Of a stretch of DNA of 7,993 nt, positions 5,411 through 7,993 are shown one piece after another. Source of the stretch: an uncultured bacterium. Its GTDB lineage: Bacteria > Verrucomicrobiota > Kiritimatiellia > CAIKKV01. A program made the position numbers and the translations under genes. Below the pieces are notes generated by a model. The model had not been told where the DNA came from, searched no databases, and saw only the letters and a program-made list of their open reading frames with translations. The DNA lies in NCBI GenBank assembly GCA_903828035.1, contig CAIKKV010000523.1, positions 1 through 7,993 of the forward strand. Reading direction: 5' to 3'. Each line of letters starts with the position of its first letter. The stretch's first letter is position 1.

Positions 5411-6239
5411 GCGGCTTTTTCACCGCCTTTTTCGGAACCCGTTTTTTCGGTTTCTTCGGAGGCGGCGCAGCCTTGACCGGTTGCGCCGGCTCCGGCTCCA
5501 ACTCGATGCCGAAAACACTGGAGACGTCGGCAGCGGCCAGCGTGGCGGGGCCGTCTTTCCCGCTTCCGGCGGTTAGCGTTTGCACAACGGAGACCTGGCT
5601 GACCAGTTCGCGATGGTCTGCACCGCGCAAGGTGAACAGCAATTCCGGAGTCTCATCCAGCCGCGAGCCCACGCCATACAGCACGGCGGCCACGTGCTTG
5701 CACATGTCCGCCCAATCCGGGCAGGAGCAACCCAAATCGATTTCGGAAGGGGCGGGAAACAAACCCGTTTCCTGGCGCGTCATCACGCCCATCACGCGGT
5801 CTGATAGTTTTCCCGACAACAACTCCATCAGGGATCCGATGCCGCCGGCGCATTCCTTGCAGAGCTGTTTCCATTTCTTTTTGTCAACCGGCTTGAAGCC
5901 CACTTTGATTTTATACAGACGGCTGCCGCTGACCATCGCCTCGACTTCGCCGGGCCGGATGTCCAAATGGAGCACGGAGCCGTTGCGCACATACGAGCGG
6001 CCGCGCGGCATGCGGTTGGCATAATCGCTGTAGGATTCCAGGTTATCGCACCAGGCTTTCCCCCAAAAGGTGTGGGCGATCGTTTTGCCTTCAAGCCGAA
6101 CCGGCCGCAGTTCCTTGCCGCCTTTCGCCAGCTTCTTGGCCTCCTTTTCAGCCTTGGCCTGCCGCTCCGCCACGGGCACATACGGGGCGAACCCGCCCCA
6201 GTCGCCGCCATACCGTCCGCCCCTGCTATACCGGCTCAT
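5391..6239 (-). CDS. SWIM zinc-finger protein with Lys/Pro-rich C-terminal tail
   Basis: The 282-residue protein pairs with the SNF2 helicase upstream. An N-terminal Gly/Arg/Tyr-rich stretch (1-20) is followed by a charged helix (about 23-45). The conserved N-terminal region of bacterial SWIM proteins comes next: FWGKAWCDNLESY (58-70), RGRSYVRNGSVLHLDI (79-94) and SGSRLYKIKVGF (104-115). The SWIM motif is C171-x-C173-x6-C180-x-H182 (CSCPDWADMCKH), with all four zinc ligands present. Residues 253-282 form a low-complexity Lys/Pro/Arg tail resembling histone-H1-like or AlgP-like DNA-binding tails. SWIM domains bind DNA or proteins and commonly accompany SWI2/SNF2 ATPases. The ATG at 6239 has AAAGGA eight bases upstream and replaces a GTG at 6275 that would overlap the helicase gene. 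The gene starts 16 bases after the helicase stop, suggesting coupled translation. Sampled lines here fall to about 53-60% G+C, lower than the sugar operon. Confidence 0.88.
   Translation of the reverse strand: MSRYSRGGRYGGDWGGFAPYVPVAERQAKAEKEAKKLAKGGKELRPVRLEGKTIAHTFWGKAWCDNLESYSDYANRMPRGRSYVRNGSVLHLDIRPGEVEAMVSGSRLYKIKVGFKPVDKKKWKQLCKECAGGIGSLMELLSGKLSDRVMGVMTRQETGLFPAPSEIDLGCSCPDWADMCKHVAAVLYGVGSRLDETPELLFTLRGADHRELVSQVSVVQTLTAGSGKDGPATLAAADVSSVFGIELEPEPAQPVKAAPPPKKPKKRVPKKAVKKPPKRRNP
5409..5432 (+). terminator. Probable rho-independent terminator of the sugar operon
   Basis: AGGCGG (5409-5414) and CCGCCT (5423-5428) form a six-base-pair stem around an eight-base loop. The stem's last T begins a TTTTT run (5428-5432), and a further T6 run follows at about 5441-5446. 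The stem starts inside the TAG stop codon (5408-5410) of the DUF1080 gene. The same bases on the other strand encode the Lys-rich tail of the SWIM protein, so the U-run is the complement of lysine codons. In the minus direction no T-run follows, so it should act one way only. It may be chance from the Lys-rich codons. Confidence 0.55.
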
Positions 6240-6255
6240 CGACCCCGTCCTTTCG

Positions 6256-7993
6256 TCATTCCGCTTCGCCTGCACGCCCGATATCGAGCGCCACGAAACG
6301 GATCAGTTCCTTGTCGCTCATCTCCGTCATCGCCGTCTCGCCGCCCGGCCCTTCCACCACCTCGCGCGCCAAAGCCGCCTTTTCTTCCAGCAACCGGTCG
6401 ATCTTTTCCTCAAACGTCCCCCGGCACACAAACTTGTGGACCAGCACGTTCCGTTTTTGTCCAATGCGGAAGGCGCGGTCCGTGGCCTGGTTTTCCACCG
6501 CCGGATTCCACCACCGGTCGAAATGGATCACCTGGGAAGCCTCCGTCAGATTCAATCCCGTGCCGCCCGCCTTGGCGGTGAGCACAAAGAACGGCGGCCC
6601 CCCCTCGGCCTGAAACGTCTCCACCAGGCGGCGGCGATCCTTGATGGCCACCCCCCCGTGCAAGATCAGCCCCGGCCGCCCGAACACGGCGGCCAGGCAG
6701 GCGGCCAGGGGCTCCGTCATCTCCTGAAATTGGGTAAACACCAGCACCTTTTCCTGCCGCTGCGCGATCTCCGCAACCAGTTCGCGAAGCCGCATGAACT
6801 TGCCGCTGTCCTCGGGCTCATAGCCCTGGTCGCGCAGCCACTGGGATGGATGATTGCAGATCTGCTTGAACCTCATGATGGCCGCCAGCACCACCCCGCG
6901 CCGCTGGATCCCCTCCGTCCCTTCCACCTTTTCCGCCAGTTCGCGTACCGCTTGCTCGTAGAGCGCCACCTGCTTCCTGGAAAGGCCGCAAAACGCCTTG
7001 ACCTCCGTCTTGTCGGGCAAGTCGGCAATAATGCGCTTGTCCGTCTTCATGCGCCGCAGGATGTAGGGCCGCACCAGTCCTCGCAAGGCCCCCAGGCGCG
7101 CGCCGCTTCCTTCACTTTCCTTCACGAACGCGGCGAACCGCTTGGCCGAACCCAGCAGGCCGGGATTCAGGAAGTCGAAGAGCGACCACAGGTCACCCAG
7201 CCGGTTTTCGATCGGCGTGCCGCTCAAGGCTACCCGCTTCGCGGCCTGCAGCTCCTTGACCGCTTTCGTCTGCCGCGCGGCCGGATTCTTGATCGCCTGC
7301 GCTTCGTCAAGCACGACGCAATCCCACTCCAGCTTCCGCAACGCCTCCCAGCGCGCAACCATCCCATACGTGGTCATGGCCAAATCGCAAGCCTTCACGG
7401 CGGCCCCCGGATGGGCCTGCGTCTTTTTCCATTCCTCCGGTTCCATCTCGGAGGGATGCAGAATCCGATACCGAAGGGAGGGGGCGAATTGTTGGATTTC
7501 GGCCCGCCAATTGGCCAGCAGCGAAGCGGGCGCGACCAGCAGGCTGGGCTTGAGGTCATGTCCGCTTTTCGTTTTCGCGCGACTCGTCAGAACGGCCAGC
7601 ATCTGGAGCGTCTTGCCGAGGCCCATATCGTCCGCCAGACAGGCGCCCAGCCCCAGTTCGCCCACGAACCGCAGCCATTCGGCGCCGGTCTTCTGATACG
7701 GCCGCAACACGCTGTCCAGCTCCCCCCAGCCGCCCGACTCCGCCAGCCGGGCCGGATCGCGCAACGCCGCCAGCGTCTGGGAAAGCCAGGCGCCCGCCTG
7801 CACGCCCGTCCAGACGCGGGTTTCCGCTTCGGCGCCGGCTTCGGGCGTCATTTCCTTGTTGTCCAATCCAGCCAACGCCCGAAGCGCCTCGGCCAGGGAC
7901 CACTCGCCGCCGGCCTCTTTTTCAGCCCGTTTCCAATGCTCGAGCGTCGCGCGCAACTTGTCGGGATCGGCCTCCACCCAACGCCCGCGGATC
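6256..7993 (-). CDS. SNF2-family helicase/ATPase, C-terminal part (5' end outside window)
   Basis: The reading frame is open to the window edge, so the start is missing; the GTG at 7977 is an internal Val within RGRWVEADPDKLR, a segment typical of the SNF2-associated region before the ATPase core. Counting from that Val (573 residues visible), RecA-like lobe 1 has the Q-like LRPYQKTGAEW (91-101), Walker A DDMGLGKT (116-123), Walker B DEAQ (224-227) and motif III SGTPIENR (252-259). Lobe 2 has VLVFTQF (411-417), motif V AGGTGLNL (470-477) and motif VI QATDRAFRIGQ (497-507). All catalytic motifs are intact. SNF2 ATPases translocate on double-stranded DNA to remodel protein-DNA complexes; bacterial members resemble HepA/RapA-type and DUF3670-associated helicases. 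The SWIM zinc-finger gene follows by 16 bases and is probably its partner. The biological role (transcription recycling, repair or defence) is not shown by this window. Confidence 0.95.
   Translation of the reverse strand, partial: IRGRWVEADPDKLRATLEHWKRAEKEAGGEWSLAEALRALAGLDNKEMTPEAGAEAETRVWTGVQAGAWLSQTLAALRDPARLAESGGWGELDSVLRPYQKTGAEWLRFVGELGLGACLADDMGLGKTLQMLAVLTSRAKTKSGHDLKPSLLVAPASLLANWRAEIQQFAPSLRYRILHPSEMEPEEWKKTQAHPGAAVKACDLAMTTYGMVARWEALRKLEWDCVVLDEAQAIKNPAARQTKAVKELQAAKRVALSGTPIENRLGDLWSLFDFLNPGLLGSAKRFAAFVKESEGSGARLGALRGLVRPYILRRMKTDKRIIADLPDKTEVKAFCGLSRKQVALYEQAVRELAEKVEGTEGIQRRGVVLAAIMRFKQICNHPSQWLRDQGYEPEDSGKFMRLRELVAEIAQRQEKVLVFTQFQEMTEPLAACLAAVFGRPGLILHGGVAIKDRRRLVETFQAEGGPPFFVLTAKAGGTGLNLTEASQVIHFDRWWNPAVENQATDRAFRIGQKRNVLVHKFVCRGTFEEKIDRLLEEKAALAREVVEGPGGETAMTEMSDKELIRFVALDIGRAGEAE

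Noticed and set aside
5731..5750. AAATCGATTT core resembling the operator
   Set aside because: It lies inside SWIM coding sequence (codons for SEIDLG), lacks the outer TGA/TCA bases, and is not near a start.
4735..6024. Plus-strand open frame (429 codons) spanning the DUF1080 gene end and the SWIM gene
   Set aside because: Its first half is an Arg/Pro-rich frame shadow of DUF1080 and its second half is antisense to SWIM; no coherent protein features.
7975..7977. GTG at 7977 as the helicase start
   Set aside because: The frame remains open to the window edge and continues the conserved RGRWVE segment, so this is an internal valine.

Overview
This is a GC-rich bacterial window (sampled 60-base lines are mostly 60-70% G+C) with seven protein genes packed almost end to end. 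No RNA gene, insertion sequence, CRISPR array or origin was seen, and no gap without a gene exceeds about 100 bases. A eukaryote-like UAP1-type UTP:sugar-1-phosphate uridylyltransferase, a 3-keto-disaccharide hydrolase (DUF1080) and a LacI regulator together suggest a saccharolytic member of the PVC superphylum (Verrucomicrobiota/Kiritimatiellota or a planctomycete relative). That placement is inference from gene content, not a marker-based assignment.

Layout. Bases 1-95 (minus) hold the signal-peptide end of an exported protein that runs off the left edge. Bases 139-1173 (minus) encode a LacI-family repressor. The divergent region at about 1174-1272 carries a perfect 18-bp CG-centred palindrome, a second weaker CG-centred element, and a plausible sigma70-type promoter for the regulator. 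Bases 1273-5410 (plus) form a four-gene unit: UAP1-like nucleotidyltransferase, galactose-mutarotase-fold protein, DeoC/FbaB/LacD-type class I aldolase, and DUF1080 protein. Internal gaps are 56, 20 and 42 bases. The first gap is mostly filled by six tandem copies of an 8-bp unit, the last of which supplies the Shine-Dalgarno sequence of the next gene. A hairpin plus T-run starting in the last stop codon looks like the operon terminator.

On the minus strand, converging on that operon and overlapping its last gene by 20 bases, is a two-gene unit. Reading 7993 to 5391, it holds a SNF2-family helicase (5' end outside the window) and, 16 bases later, a SWIM zinc-finger protein with a Lys/Pro-rich tail.

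How they may work together. The LacI protein probably senses a sugar or sugar phosphate and represses itself and the divergent operon. The operon could process a sugar or keto-sugar: the DUF1080 protein would cleave a 3-keto-glycoside, the mutarotase-like protein would handle an anomer, the aldolase would split a phosphorylated product, and the nucleotidyltransferase would make a UDP-sugar. The exact substrate cannot be read from the sequence. The SNF2/SWIM pair is a separate nucleic-acid module. The most notable signals are the compact LacI-linked cassette, the octamer array fused to a ribosome-binding site, and the terminator embedded in a convergent gene's tail. None is shown here to be a new system.
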